A stretch of DNA of 26,461 nt from JAZNOL01 sp045580815 (GTDB taxonomy: Bacteria; Bacillota; Clostridia; RUG12999): NCBI GenBank assembly GCA_045580815.1, contig JAZNOL010000079.1, positions 1 to 26,461 of the forward strand. The letters run 5' to 3'. The position numbers and the translations under genes were made by a program. Position 1 is the stretch's first letter. Each line of letters begins with the position of its first letter. The notes below the pieces were generated by a model, which was not told the DNA's origin, did no database searches, and was given only the letters and a program-made list of their open reading frames with translations. Shown in pieces: positions 7,241 to 13,843 of the stretch.

Positions 7241-7531
7241 TTATGCCATGCCGTCAAAGAACTCTATTGTTTTGCTGTCTTCTTTAAGCGTTACGATTGC
7301 TTTTTTCCAATCGGGTCTTTTACCGATGTTAGCGCCCATTCTTTTGTATTTGCCTGTAACGTTAACGGTGTTAACCGATTTAACTTTTACGCCGAAAACT
7401 TCTTCAATGGCTTTTTTAATTTCAATTTTGTTAGCGCTTTTTGCAACCTCAAAGGTGTACTTTTTCTCGCCTATACCCATCATGCTTTTTTCTGTGATGA
7501 TAGGACGTCTGATAATATCGTGTGCCAACAT
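7241..7531 (-). CDS. rplW: 50S ribosomal protein L23 (uL23)
   Basis: This 96-residue protein begins M-L-A-H-D-I-I-R-R-P-I-I-T-E-K-S and contains V-N-T-V-N-V-x-G-K-x-K-R-M-G and a basic R-P-D-W-K-K-A-I-V-T-L segment. It sits at the tunnel exit with L29 and is the dock for trigger factor and SRP. Its ATG overlaps the rplD stop by one base (TAATG), so it is probably translationally coupled to L4. Confidence 0.97.
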   Translation of the reverse strand: MLAHDIIRRPIITEKSMMGIGEKKYTFEVAKSANKIEIKKAIEEVFGVKVKSVNTVNVTGKYKRMGANIGKRPDWKKAIVTLKEDSKTIEFFDGMA

Positions 7532-8154
7532 TATGCGTACACCTCCTCAATTTTTGATACAGCGTCTTTTGTAACAACCATCGATTCATATTTGAGGATG
7601 TTGTAAACGTTAAGAACATTTACGAATGCAGTTTCAACACCGGCAATGTTTCTTGCTGATTTATAAACTGTGTCATCCTTTTCTGAGGTAACGATGAGTG
7701 CTTTGCTTGCTGCACCGATATCTTTAAGCATTTTTGCTACTACACTTGTTTTGATTTCTTCGAGTTTAATATCGTCAACAACGATAAGCTCGCCGCTCTG
7801 AACCTTTGAAGTAAGAGCTGATTTCATTGCAAGTCTTTTAAGTTTTTTGTTGATTGTATATCTGTAATCGCGGGGTTTGGGACCAAGTGCTACGCCACCG
7901 CCGGTCCACTGGGGTGCACGGATGCTACCCTGTCTTGCACGACCTGTACCTTTCTGTCTCCACGGTTTTCTTCCGCCGCCGCGAACTTCTGTACGGGTTT
8001 TTGTGCTCTGTGTTCCCTGTCTCTGGTTAGCCAGGTAATTCACAACTACGCTGTGAATAGCGCTTTCGTTTATTTCTACGTCGAAAATGTCAGCTGATAA
8101 TTCAAGTTTGCCAACGCTTTCGCCCGCCATATTTAATATAGCTATTTCAGGCAT
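7531..8154 (-). CDS. rplD: 50S ribosomal protein L4 (uL4)
   Basis: This 207-residue protein has the long internal loop of L4: the R-G-G-G-R-K-P-W-R-Q-K-G-T-G-R-A-R-Q-G-S motif, around residues 60-80, reaches into the exit tunnel. In E. coli L4 is the autogenous regulator of the S10 operon. Here the rpsJ leader is structured and attenuator-like, so L4 is a reasonable candidate ligand, but this is inference. AAAGGAGGAG precedes the ATG. It follows rplC. Confidence 0.97.
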   Translation of the reverse strand: MPEIAILNMAGESVGKLELSADIFDVEINESAIHSVVVNYLANQRQGTQSTKTRTEVRGGGRKPWRQKGTGRARQGSIRAPQWTGGGVALGPKPRDYRYTINKKLKRLAMKSALTSKVQSGELIVVDDIKLEEIKTSVVAKMLKDIGAASKALIVTSEKDDTVYKSARNIAGVETAFVNVLNVYNILKYESMVVTKDAVSKIEEVYA

Positions 8155-8181
8155 TTTATGCTCCTCCTTTCGGTTAGATTA

Positions 8182-8811
8182 TTATTTTTTAACTGTATCT
8201 TTTATATAGAGCAGTCCGCCTTTGGGTCCCGGAACAGCACCTTTTATAAGAAGAAGGTTTCTGTCGGCATCAACTTTTGCAACAAACAGATTCTGAACTG
8301 TTTTTCTAACGTTGCCGTAGTGACCCGGAAGTCTTTTTCCTTTATATACGCGCGACGGGTCTGAACAAGCGCCCATAGAACCAACGCCTCTGTGATAACC
8401 CGAACCGTGAGTCATAGGACCGCGGTGTGTGCCGTATCTTTTGATTGTTCCTGAAAAACCATGACCTTTGCTTCTGCCTGTAACGTCAACCATGTCACCT
8501 GCTGCAAATGTATCGGCTTTAATTACGTCGCCTACATTGATGGCTGAAATGTCATCAAGTTTAAATTCTTTAAGGAATGATTTGAATGCAACGCCTGCTT
8601 TGCCGAAATGGCCTGCCATAGGTTTGTTCATTTTCTTTTCAGCTTTGTCGCCGAAGCCGAGCTGAACTGCCTCGTAACCGTCTGTTTCCACAGTTTTCTT
8701 CTGAACAACAACGCAGGGACCTGCTTCTACAACAGTAACAGGAATAAGGCTGCCGTCTTCACAGAAAAGCTGTGTCATACCAAGTTTTTTTCCTAAAATT
8801 GCCTTTTTCAT
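8182..8811 (-). CDS. rplC: 50S ribosomal protein L3 (uL3)
   Basis: This is a 209-residue protein beginning M-K-K-A-I-L-G-K-K-L-G-M-T-Q. It contains the L3 signature F-S-G-T-I-K-R-Y-G-x-H-R-G-P-M-T-H-G-S and P-G-H-Y-G-N. L3 nucleates 23S assembly and its loop approaches the peptidyl-transferase centre. I start it at 8809-8811 because GGAGG lies eleven bases upstream; the in-frame ATG at 8829 is itself part of that ribosome-binding site. An unusually long 175-bp structured spacer separates it from rpsJ. Confidence 0.96.
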   Translation of the reverse strand: MKKAILGKKLGMTQLFCEDGSLIPVTVVEAGPCVVVQKKTVETDGYEAVQLGFGDKAEKKMNKPMAGHFGKAGVAFKSFLKEFKLDDISAINVGDVIKADTFAAGDMVDVTGRSKGHGFSGTIKRYGTHRGPMTHGSGYHRGVGSMGACSDPSRVYKGKRLPGHYGNVRKTVQNLFVAKVDADRNLLLIKGAVPGPKGGLLYIKDTVKK

Positions 8812-8847
8812 CTTTCTTTTCGCCTCCATTTGGTTATTGGTTAATCA

Positions 8848-8984
8848 TTTTGACTAACATGACCGGAAACCCGCCATTCATGACAATTGCGTTTTCCTCT
8901 TGTTTGTGCTTCTAAAGCACCCTATGCGCTATTTATTAATATTTTGCTTTTTGCATGATACACACAGGAAGTTTCATGTCAAAA
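8848..8984 (-). promoter_or_regulatory. Structured spacer RNA between rpsJ and rplC (possible r-protein leader)
   Basis: Most gaps in this operon are 15-35 bases, but 175 bases separate rpsJ from rplC. On the transcribed strand TTTTGA-CATGA (8984-8974) can pair with TCATG-(TTAG)-TCAAAA (8862-8848). This makes an eleven-pair closing stem with a four-base bulge. Inside it is a perfect hairpin, GTGCTT-loop-AAGCAC (8906-8920), and a possible GGAAA/TTTCC pairing (8865-8869 with 8893-8897). The stem closes about 20 bases before the rplC ribosome-binding site. No terminator T-tract is seen. A regulatory role is inferred from structure and position only. Confidence 0.5.
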
Positions 8985-8986
8985 AC

Positions 8987-9301
8987 TTATATTAATTTGA
9001 TTTCGATTTCTACGCCTGCGGGCAAATCCAATCTTTTAAGCGCTTCAACTGTCTTGGGTGCGGGTGATATGATATCAATGAGTCTTTTGTGTGTACGAAG
9101 CTCGAACTGTTCGCGCGAATCTTTGTACTTGTGAACCGCTCTCAAGATAGTTACAACTTCCTTTTTAGTGGGAAGTGGTATCGGACCGGAAACCTTTGAA
9201 CCTGTTCTTTTTGCCGTATCAACAATTTTGCTTGCCGACTGGTCAATTAAGTTGTGGTCATAAGCTTTAAGTCTGATTCTCATTTTTGGTGTAGCTGCCA
9301 T
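8987..9301 (-). CDS. rpsJ: 30S ribosomal protein S10 (uS10)
   Basis: This 104-residue protein has the S10 core M-R-I-R-L-K-A-Y-D-H-x-L-I-D, the G-P-I-P-L-P-T-K-K-E-V-V-T-I-L-R loop and R-T-H-K-R-L-I-D-I. S10 binds the 30S head and doubles as NusE, the NusB partner in antitermination on rRNA operons. It is the first gene of the operon. CAGGAGG precedes the ATG. Upstream is a leader of about 300 bases containing a terminator-like hairpin. Confidence 0.97.
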   Translation of the reverse strand: MAATPKMRIRLKAYDHNLIDQSASKIVDTAKRTGSKVSGPIPLPTKKEVVTILRAVHKYKDSREQFELRTHKRLIDIISPAPKTVEALKRLDLPAGVEIEIKLI

Positions 9302-9603
9302 AACTGTCGCCTCCTGAAATATTTTTTAGCTGTTTCGTGTTTTGCGACAACAAAATTTCTGCACACTAATCCGGGAGTGTCATGCCATCCCTTCAAAATA
9401 ACCCGATTGGATATTAAACTAAACCAACCGGGCACACAACGCAATATTAATATGAAGAAAACTCCATACCACTCTTGTAGTGTTTGCTTTTGTGCACAGT
9501 GACTCTGCCGCCCGGTTTAAAATCGGACAAATCTCCGCGGAAATTCCCTGTATTTTCATACAGAGTGCAACCTCCCGCCTCATCGACTGCCGTAAGTCAC
9601 AGC
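9302..9603 (-). promoter_or_regulatory. Structured 5' leader of the S10-spc operon
   Basis: From the predicted transcription start (about 9603) to the rpsJ ATG is about 300 bases without a gene. The RNA can form a closing stem GUGACU/AGUCAC (9600-9595 with 9504-9499). Within it are a stem GCGGGA/UUCCGC (9578-9573 with 9542-9537) and an eight-pair hairpin CUCUGUAU-GAAA-AUACAGGG (9565-9546) capped by a GNRA tetraloop. Further downstream are small hairpins and then the attenuator-like stem at 9402-9432. In E. coli L4 controls this operon through its leader; a similar role here is inferred, and the ligand is unknown. Confidence 0.65.
9395..9432 (-). terminator. Attenuator-like hairpin in the rpsJ leader
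   Basis: On the transcribed strand CCCGGTTGG (9432-9424) and CCAATCGGG (9410-9402) form a nine-pair stem with one G-U pair and a 13-base loop, followed by TTATTTTG. The T-tract is interrupted, so termination may be partial. It lies about 100 bases before the rpsJ start. Both arms can alternatively pair with an upstream segment (9511-9525), which would disrupt the terminator. Confidence 0.6.
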
Positions 9604-9609
9604 CCTTTA

Positions 9610-9638
9610 ATTATATCATAGATTTTATGCAGTTTCAA
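9610..9638 (-). promoter_or_regulatory. SigA-type promoter of the S10-spc operon
   Basis: TTGAAA (9638-9633), a 17-base spacer and a perfect TATAAT (9615-9610) give a near-consensus housekeeping promoter. Transcription should start near 9603. This matches the need for high constitutive expression of ribosomal proteins. Confidence 0.85.
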
Positions 9639-9924
9639 TAGTCATTTTGCAGATATTTAGCTGTGTTTTAAAGTTTTTTTTGTGTGTTTTGTATACTTTT
9701 TGTATATTTTCTGCTTATTTTTACTTTTTTATACTTTAAAAAACCAGTTTTTGATAAAATTTCTATTTTTTTAATACTCATTTTTAATTTTTGTCCGAGT
9801 TTCTTCCTATTATATATATCACTCATTTTTTGAAACATCAGATAACAGATGTAACCCTTATATTACTCCAACTCATCCACCGCAGGCGATCCCCCTTCCC
9901 CTCAAGGGAACGGCTTTGGTTTTT
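9639..9924. other. AT-rich intergenic DNA with a degenerate repeat fragment
   Basis: The first 200 bases are very T-rich on the plus strand and I see no gene, promoter or convincing terminator in them beyond the upstream region of the rpsJ promoter. From about 9870 the composition changes abruptly: a GC-rich fragment with the palindrome TTCCC-CTCAA-GGGAA (9897-9911) resembles the neighbouring repeat family and may be a decayed copy or its left flank. Confidence 0.4.
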
Positions 9925-10078
9925 CACTGACTCTTGGCTCCCCTTGTGAGGGGAGCTGGCAAAATCGAAGATTTTGACTGAGGGGTAGTTTTACACAAAC
10001 ATCTGTCAGAATGATATTTTTTCTCTCCCTCCGTCTTTTGCTACGCAAAATCCACCTCCCTCGTCAGAGGGAGGCAAG
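9925..10078 (+). repeat. Palindromic repeat element, copy 1 (154 bp)
   Basis: This element differs from copy 2 (10682-10834) by about three changes in 154 bases and has the same orientation. Its ends carry imperfect inverted repeats CTTGGCTCCC and GGGAGGCAAG. Each half contains two hairpins: GCTCCCC-loop-GGGGAGC plus AAAATC-GAA-GATTTT on the left, TTTTGC-TAC-GCAAAA plus CCTCCCTC-GTCA-GAGGGAGG on the right. The halves are arranged head-to-head, like a paired REP unit or a MITE. No coding capacity is visible. Confidence 0.85.
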
Positions 10079-10105
10079 GGATACAGAGAATTGACTAATT
10101 CTATG

Positions 10106-10134
10106 TTGACAAATGTTGATTTTTATGATAAAAT
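10106..10134 (+). promoter_or_regulatory. Consensus SigA-type promoter of the island transcript
   Basis: TTGACA (10106-10111), exactly 17 bases, then TAAAAT (10129-10134). The predicted start is near 10141, the first base of the strongly folded RNA described next. The match to consensus is nearly perfect, which suggests real and possibly strong transcription of the plus strand. Confidence 0.8.
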
Positions 10135-10140
10135 AATAAT

Positions 10141-10349
10141 TGCCAAACAATTTTAATAAACAGACCTTCATATGCTTTTTTCGGAGAATATTATTCTCTT
10201 TTTGTGCTAATTGTAGTTATATGGATTTGTTAAAAATGCAAATTCCTCAGAACTACGGTTAGCACCCAACTTCTGTTTAAAATTGTTTGGCGACAATCGG
10301 AGTTTGCGTTTTTTGTGCGTCTGCTTCGGTTGGCGCACTTTTTTATTTT
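10141..10349 (+). ncRNA. Highly structured RNA (small RNA or attenuating leader), family not recognised
   Basis: The RNA starts about where a 15-bp perfect closing stem begins: GCCAAACAATTTTAA (10142-10156) pairs with TTAAAATTGTTTGGC (10277-10291). Inside are a hairpin GAGAAT-ATT-ATTCTC (10185-10199) and a second 15-pair stem GTGCTAATTGTAGTT (10204-10218) with AACTACGGTTAGCAC (10251-10265), containing two G-U pairs. That stem is topped by GG-ATTTG/CAAAT-(T)-CC (10223-10229 with 10239-10246). After a spacer an intrinsic terminator follows, so a transcript of about 200 bases is expected. The rod with an asymmetric central bubble resembles 6S RNA in outline, but I did not identify 6S sequence motifs. 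It could equally be an attenuator for the downstream gene. Confidence 0.65.
10315..10349 (+). terminator. Intrinsic terminator between the structured RNA and the small exported protein gene
   Basis: GTGCGTC (10315-10321) pairs with GGCGCAC (10332-10338) around a ten-base loop, followed directly by TTTTTTATTTT (10339-10349). This is a standard intrinsic terminator on the plus strand. It lies between the promoter and the ribosome-binding site of the next gene, so the gene is reached only by read-through, conditional antitermination or an unseen promoter. Confidence 0.8.
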
Positions 10350-10377
10350 CGACAAAAATTTTAAGGAGGCTGATTTT

Positions 10378-10665
10378 ATGAAAAAATTGTGTGCTTTTAT
10401 TGTGGCATTCACCGCTTCGATTTCGGTTTTTGCGTGTCACCCCTTTATTTCTCTTACGCCAGCCATCACAAGCAGTACAATAACAGAAAAAACTGTTGAC
10501 GATGCTGACAATAAGATTATCACTTATATCTGCAACAAAAACACAAAAAAGTTTCATCTGCCAAGTTGTTGCACGTTGCCGAAAGAAAAAAACCGTGTGT
10601 ATATCTCCTCTTACGAACGGGCAATAAACCGCGGTTTTGCCCCCTGCAAAAATTGTAATCCGTAA
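10378..10665 (+). CDS. Small exported protein with Ada-like zinc motif
   Basis: This is a 95-residue protein. The first 20 residues (M-K-K then a hydrophobic stretch ending V-F-A-C20) form a signal peptide. V-F-A-C could be a weak lipobox, although Phe at -2 is unusual. The C-terminal half has Y-I-C-N-K-N-T-K-K-F-H60-x3-C64 and then G-F-x-P-C90-x2-C93-N-P. This spacing matches the Ada N-terminal metal-binding domain, where the first ligand is Cys, and a domain I associate with the C-termini of secreted nucleases and ComEC-like hydrolases. Here it stands alone with no catalytic domain. AAGGAGG precedes the ATG by seven bases. It is bracketed by two near-identical repeats. Function is unknown; extracellular zinc or nucleic-acid binding is a guess. 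Confidence 0.75.
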   Translation: MKKLCAFIVAFTASISVFACHPFISLTPAITSSTITEKTVDDADNKIITYICNKNTKKFHLPSCCTLPKEKNRVYISSYERAINRGFAPCKNCNP

Positions 10666-10681
10666 ATATACATTCAGGTTG

Positions 10682-10834
10682 CACTGATTCTTGGCTCCCC
10701 TTGTGAGGGGAGCTGGCAAAATCGAAGATTTTGACTGAGGGGTAGTTTACATAAACATCTGTCAGAATGATATTTTTTCTCTCCCTCCGTCTTTTGCTAC
10801 GCAAAATCCACCTCCCTCGTCAGAGGGAGGCAAG
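10682..10834 (+). repeat. Palindromic repeat element, copy 2 (153 bp)
   Basis: This is nearly identical to copy 1 at 9925-10078, in the same orientation. It has C-to-T changes in CTGACTC/CTGATTC and ACAC/ACAT, and one T missing from a run. It begins 17 bases after the stop codon of the small exported protein gene. The two copies enclose 603 bp containing the promoter, structured RNA and gene. Confidence 0.85.
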
Positions 10835-10863
10835 AGTTTAAACATTTTTTATGTGTGTTGTAA

Positions 10864-10932
10864 GGAACGATGTCATTATCGTCCCGTTTTATTTTTTCTG
10901 CACATTTTAAGGCCGGATGTGGGCATCCGTCC
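10864..10932. repeat. Two tandem mini-palindromes of the GATG...CATC type
   Basis: ACGAT-GTCATT-ATCGT (10867-10882) and CGGATG-TGGG-CATCCG (10914-10929) are two short inverted repeats about 30 bases apart. Both have the pattern NGAT-spacer-ATCN followed by a pyrimidine-rich GTCCC. They resemble short palindromes scattered between genes in gut Clostridia, but only a genome-wide search could show that they are repeated. Confidence 0.4.
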
Positions 10933-10990
10933 CTACACATATTTGATGCAGTTTTATTCTATCTACCATGTTTTTAGCTACTTCACATAT

Positions 10991-11023
10991 AAAACAAGGC
11001 AATCGGATTTTCCGATTGCCTTG
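10991..11023 (-). terminator. Intrinsic terminator of the miaB-to-ileS gene series
   Basis: CAAGGCAATCGG (10995-11006) and CCGATTGCCTTG (11012-11023) form a perfect 12-bp stem with a five-base loop, 29 bases after the ileS stop. On the minus strand it is followed by TTTTATATG. The plus side is also fairly T-rich (CTTGTTATTTT), so it could work in both directions. Confidence 0.9.
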
Positions 11024-11052
11024 CTTGTTATTTTAAATGATAATGGATTTGA

Positions 11053-13842
11053 TTATTCTTCAATAATAAAATCTTTAACAACGTTTGCACAACGTGCACA
11101 AAGTGTGGGGTGGTCGGCGTTTTCGCCTACTGTTTTGCTGAACATCCAGCAACGTTCACATTTTTCACCCTCTGCCGGAGCAACTTTCATAACTGCACCG
11201 AATTCTTCGCCTGTGAAGCCTTCGCCTGTTCCGTTTGTCAGTTTAACATCGGAAACGATGAGGATTTCTTTGAGCATATCTTTGTTTGCTTCAAGAAGCT
11301 CAAATTTTTTGCCTTCTGCAAAAATTTCTATGCAAGCATCGAGAGATTTACCGATAACCTTTGCTGTTCTTGCTTCTTCAAGAGCTTTCTGTGCATCGTT
11401 TTTAAGTGCAATAAGGTTCGCGTATTTATCTTCTAAAGCCGCATCCTCATATTTATCATCTGCTTTAGGCATATCGTTAAAGAGTATGCTCTGTGTATCG
11501 TCAGATGCCTTATGAGGCATATTTTTCCAGATTTCTTCACTTGTAAATGCAAGCACCGGTGAAATAAGTTTAACAATGCCGTCAAGAACGGTAAACATAA
11601 CTGTCTGTGCACTACGGCGGTTTTCACTTGAAACGCCCTCTGTATAAAGTCTGTCTTTGATTATATCAAGATAGAAGCTACTCATATCAACAACGCAGAA
11701 GTTGTGAATTGCATGGTAAAGCACATGATATTCAAAGTTTTCGTAAGCATCGTGAACTTTTTTAACAAGGCGGTTGAAACGCATAAGTGCCCATTTATCA
11801 AGTTCGGGCAGGTTTTCGTATGCAACAGCATCGCTGTCGGGATTGAAGCCTGCAAGGTTGCCGAGCATATAACGGGCTGTGTTTCTGATTTTGCGGTAGC
11901 TTTCAGAAAGCTGTGCAAGAATGTCTTTTGAAATTCTTACGTCAGATTTATAATCCGAAGATGCAACCCACATACGGAGAATATCTGCACCGTTTTTATC
12001 AATAACTTCCAACGGGTCAATACCGTTGCCGAGAGATTTTGACATTTTTTCGTTTTTACCGTCAACAACCATACCGTGAGTGATAACACGTTTATACGGT
12101 GCTGTGCCGTAGTTTGCAACACTGATAAGCAGTGATGACTGGAACCAGCCGCGATACTGGTCGTTACCTTCAAGATAAAGGTCAGCCGGCCATGTGAGGT
12201 CATCGCGTGTTTCCAAAACTGCACCGTGTGATGAACCGGAGTCAAACCAAACGTCCATGATGTCTGTTTCTTTTGAGAAATCTGTGCCGCCGCATTTTTC
12301 GCATTTAAAGTCTGCGAGCAGAATGTCGTTTGCATCCATTGCAAACCATGCGTCCGAGCCTTTTTCACGAATCAAATCGCTGATAATTTTGATTGTTTCG
12401 TCGTTGATGATAGCTTCGCCGCAATCTTTACAATAGAAAATCGGAATCGGCACGCCCCATGTTCTCTGACGTGAAATACACCAGTCGTTACGGTCTTTAA
12501 CCATGTTGGTGATTCTGTCTTCACCCCATGCAGGCAACCACTGAACTGTTTTGATTGCTTTGACTGTATCTTCTTTGATTGCATCAACCGATGCAAACCA
12601 CTGTTCTGTTGCACGGTAAATAATCGGGTTTTTACATCTCCAGCAATGGGGATATGAGTGAGTAATTTCTTCATCAGAAAGCAGATAGCCGTTTTCTCTT
12701 AAATATTCAAGAATTTTCACGTTTGCATCTGCACATGACAGACCGGCAAACTGACCTGCTTCATCTGTGAGCATACCTTTTGCATCAACCGGAACAACAA
12801 TCGGGATTTCGGGATAGTTGCGGCAAACGATATAGTCTTCCATACCGTGACCGGGAGCTGTATGAACACAACCTGTACCTGCATCGAGAGTAACGTGATC
12901 GCCAAGGATAACAAGTGACTCTCTGTTAAGGAACGGATGTGCACAGGTGATATATTCAAGCTCGTCGCCTGTAAATGTTTTTATTACGCTGTAATCTTCA
13001 ATACCGGCAATGTTACATACTGTATCAACAAGCTCGCTTGCAAAAATGTATGCTTCGTCACCTGATTTTACAAGGCTGTATTCAAAATCCTTGTTCAGGC
13101 AGATTGCAAGGTTTGCCGGAAGTGTCCAGGTTGTGGTTGTCCAGATAACGAAATAAACCTTTTCTGCAACGCCGTCAAATTTGCCTTTGCCGTCAACAAC
13201 GGGGAATTTAACATAAATTGTGTTTGTTTTGTCATCGTTATATTCGATTTCTGCTTCTGCAAGAGCTGTCTGGCAGTCTGCACACCAGTAAACCGGTTTA
13301 AGACCTTTATAGATAAGACCTTTTTTTGCCATGTTGCCAAACATTTCAATCTGTTTAGCTTCAAATTCGGGCGTAAGTGTCAGATAGGGATTTTCAAAAT
13401 CGCCCACTACACCGAGACGTTTGAACTGTTCGCTCTGATTTTTTACATATTTGTATGCAAAATCACGGCACACACTGCGGAATTTCGGGATTCCTGCCTG
13501 TGCCGGGTTGATACCGAGCTTTTTGATTGCCTGACGTTCGATAGGCAAGCCGTGAGTGTCCCAGCCGGGAACGTAGGGCACTTTATAACCGTTCATGCTT
13601 TTTTCACGAACAATAATGTCTTTAAGAATTTTGTTGAGGGTATGACCTAAGTGTATATCTCCGTTTGCATACGGAGGGCCGTCATGAAGTATGTAAAGGG
13701 GTTTGCCCTCGTTTTTCTTCATGAGAGTTTCGTAAAGTTTTTCTTCGTTCCAATTTTCAAGAATCTGCGGCTCCTTCTGGGGAAGATTAGCACGCATTGA
13801 AAAATCGGTTTGCGGCAGATTAAGTGTTTTGCCGTAATCCAT
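11053..13842 (-). CDS. ileS: Isoleucyl-tRNA synthetase, zinc-binding bacterial type
   Basis: This 929-residue class I synthetase charges tRNA-Ile in the cytoplasm. The HIGH motif is H64-L-G-H67 within D-G-P-P-Y-A-N-G-D-I-H-L-G-H. KMSKS is at 599-603, and a C-terminal zinc site has C895, C898, C915 and C918. The intact C-terminus marks the bacterial, mupirocin-sensitive IleS1 type. I start at the ATG 13840-13842 (M-D-Y-G-K-T-L-N-L-P), with AAGGA nine bases before it; the longer frame overlaps divIVA. It begins one base after the divIVA stop, so no T-box leader fits between them. It is the last gene before the terminator. Confidence 0.97.
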   Translation of the reverse strand: MDYGKTLNLPQTDFSMRANLPQKEPQILENWNEEKLYETLMKKNEGKPLYILHDGPPYANGDIHLGHTLNKILKDIIVREKSMNGYKVPYVPGWDTHGLPIERQAIKKLGINPAQAGIPKFRSVCRDFAYKYVKNQSEQFKRLGVVGDFENPYLTLTPEFEAKQIEMFGNMAKKGLIYKGLKPVYWCADCQTALAEAEIEYNDDKTNTIYVKFPVVDGKGKFDGVAEKVYFVIWTTTTWTLPANLAICLNKDFEYSLVKSGDEAYIFASELVDTVCNIAGIEDYSVIKTFTGDELEYITCAHPFLNRESLVILGDHVTLDAGTGCVHTAPGHGMEDYIVCRNYPEIPIVVPVDAKGMLTDEAGQFAGLSCADANVKILEYLRENGYLLSDEEITHSYPHCWRCKNPIIYRATEQWFASVDAIKEDTVKAIKTVQWLPAWGEDRITNMVKDRNDWCISRQRTWGVPIPIFYCKDCGEAIINDETIKIISDLIREKGSDAWFAMDANDILLADFKCEKCGGTDFSKETDIMDVWFDSGSSHGAVLETRDDLTWPADLYLEGNDQYRGWFQSSLLISVANYGTAPYKRVITHGMVVDGKNEKMSKSLGNGIDPLEVIDKNGADILRMWVASSDYKSDVRISKDILAQLSESYRKIRNTARYMLGNLAGFNPDSDAVAYENLPELDKWALMRFNRLVKKVHDAYENFEYHVLYHAIHNFCVVDMSSFYLDIIKDRLYTEGVSSENRRSAQTVMFTVLDGIVKLISPVLAFTSEEIWKNMPHKASDDTQSILFNDMPKADDKYEDAALEDKYANLIALKNDAQKALEEARTAKVIGKSLDACIEIFAEGKKFELLEANKDMLKEILIVSDVKLTNGTGEGFTGEEFGAVMKVAPAEGEKCERCWMFSKTVGENADHPTLCARCANVVKDFIIEE

Positions 13843-13843
13843 T

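Noticed and set aside
10142..10291. MITE with 15-bp terminal inverted repeats
   Set aside because: The inverted ends fit, but I see no target-site duplication, and the promoter and terminator placement makes an RNA closing stem the simpler explanation. It is kept as a minor alternative.
10141..10377. T-box or a known riboswitch upstream of the small gene
   Set aside because: There is no T-box GGTGG-type sequence, and I did not recognise the core motifs of purine, fluoride, THF or c-di-GMP riboswitches.
10207..10804. Minus-strand open frames over the small exported-protein gene and repeat copy 2
   Set aside because: They lack ribosome-binding sites, run through hairpin repeats, and are antisense to a plus-strand gene with a signal peptide, zinc motif and strong ribosome-binding site.
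9925..10834. CRISPR array
   Set aside because: There are only two long (about 153 bp) copies with a 603-bp gene-bearing interval and internal hairpins; there are no short regular repeats or spacers and no cas genes.
10853..11515. Plus-strand 220-codon frame
   Set aside because: It crosses two mini-palindromes and the ileS terminator and then runs antisense to ileS; it is a shadow of the ileS codon pattern.
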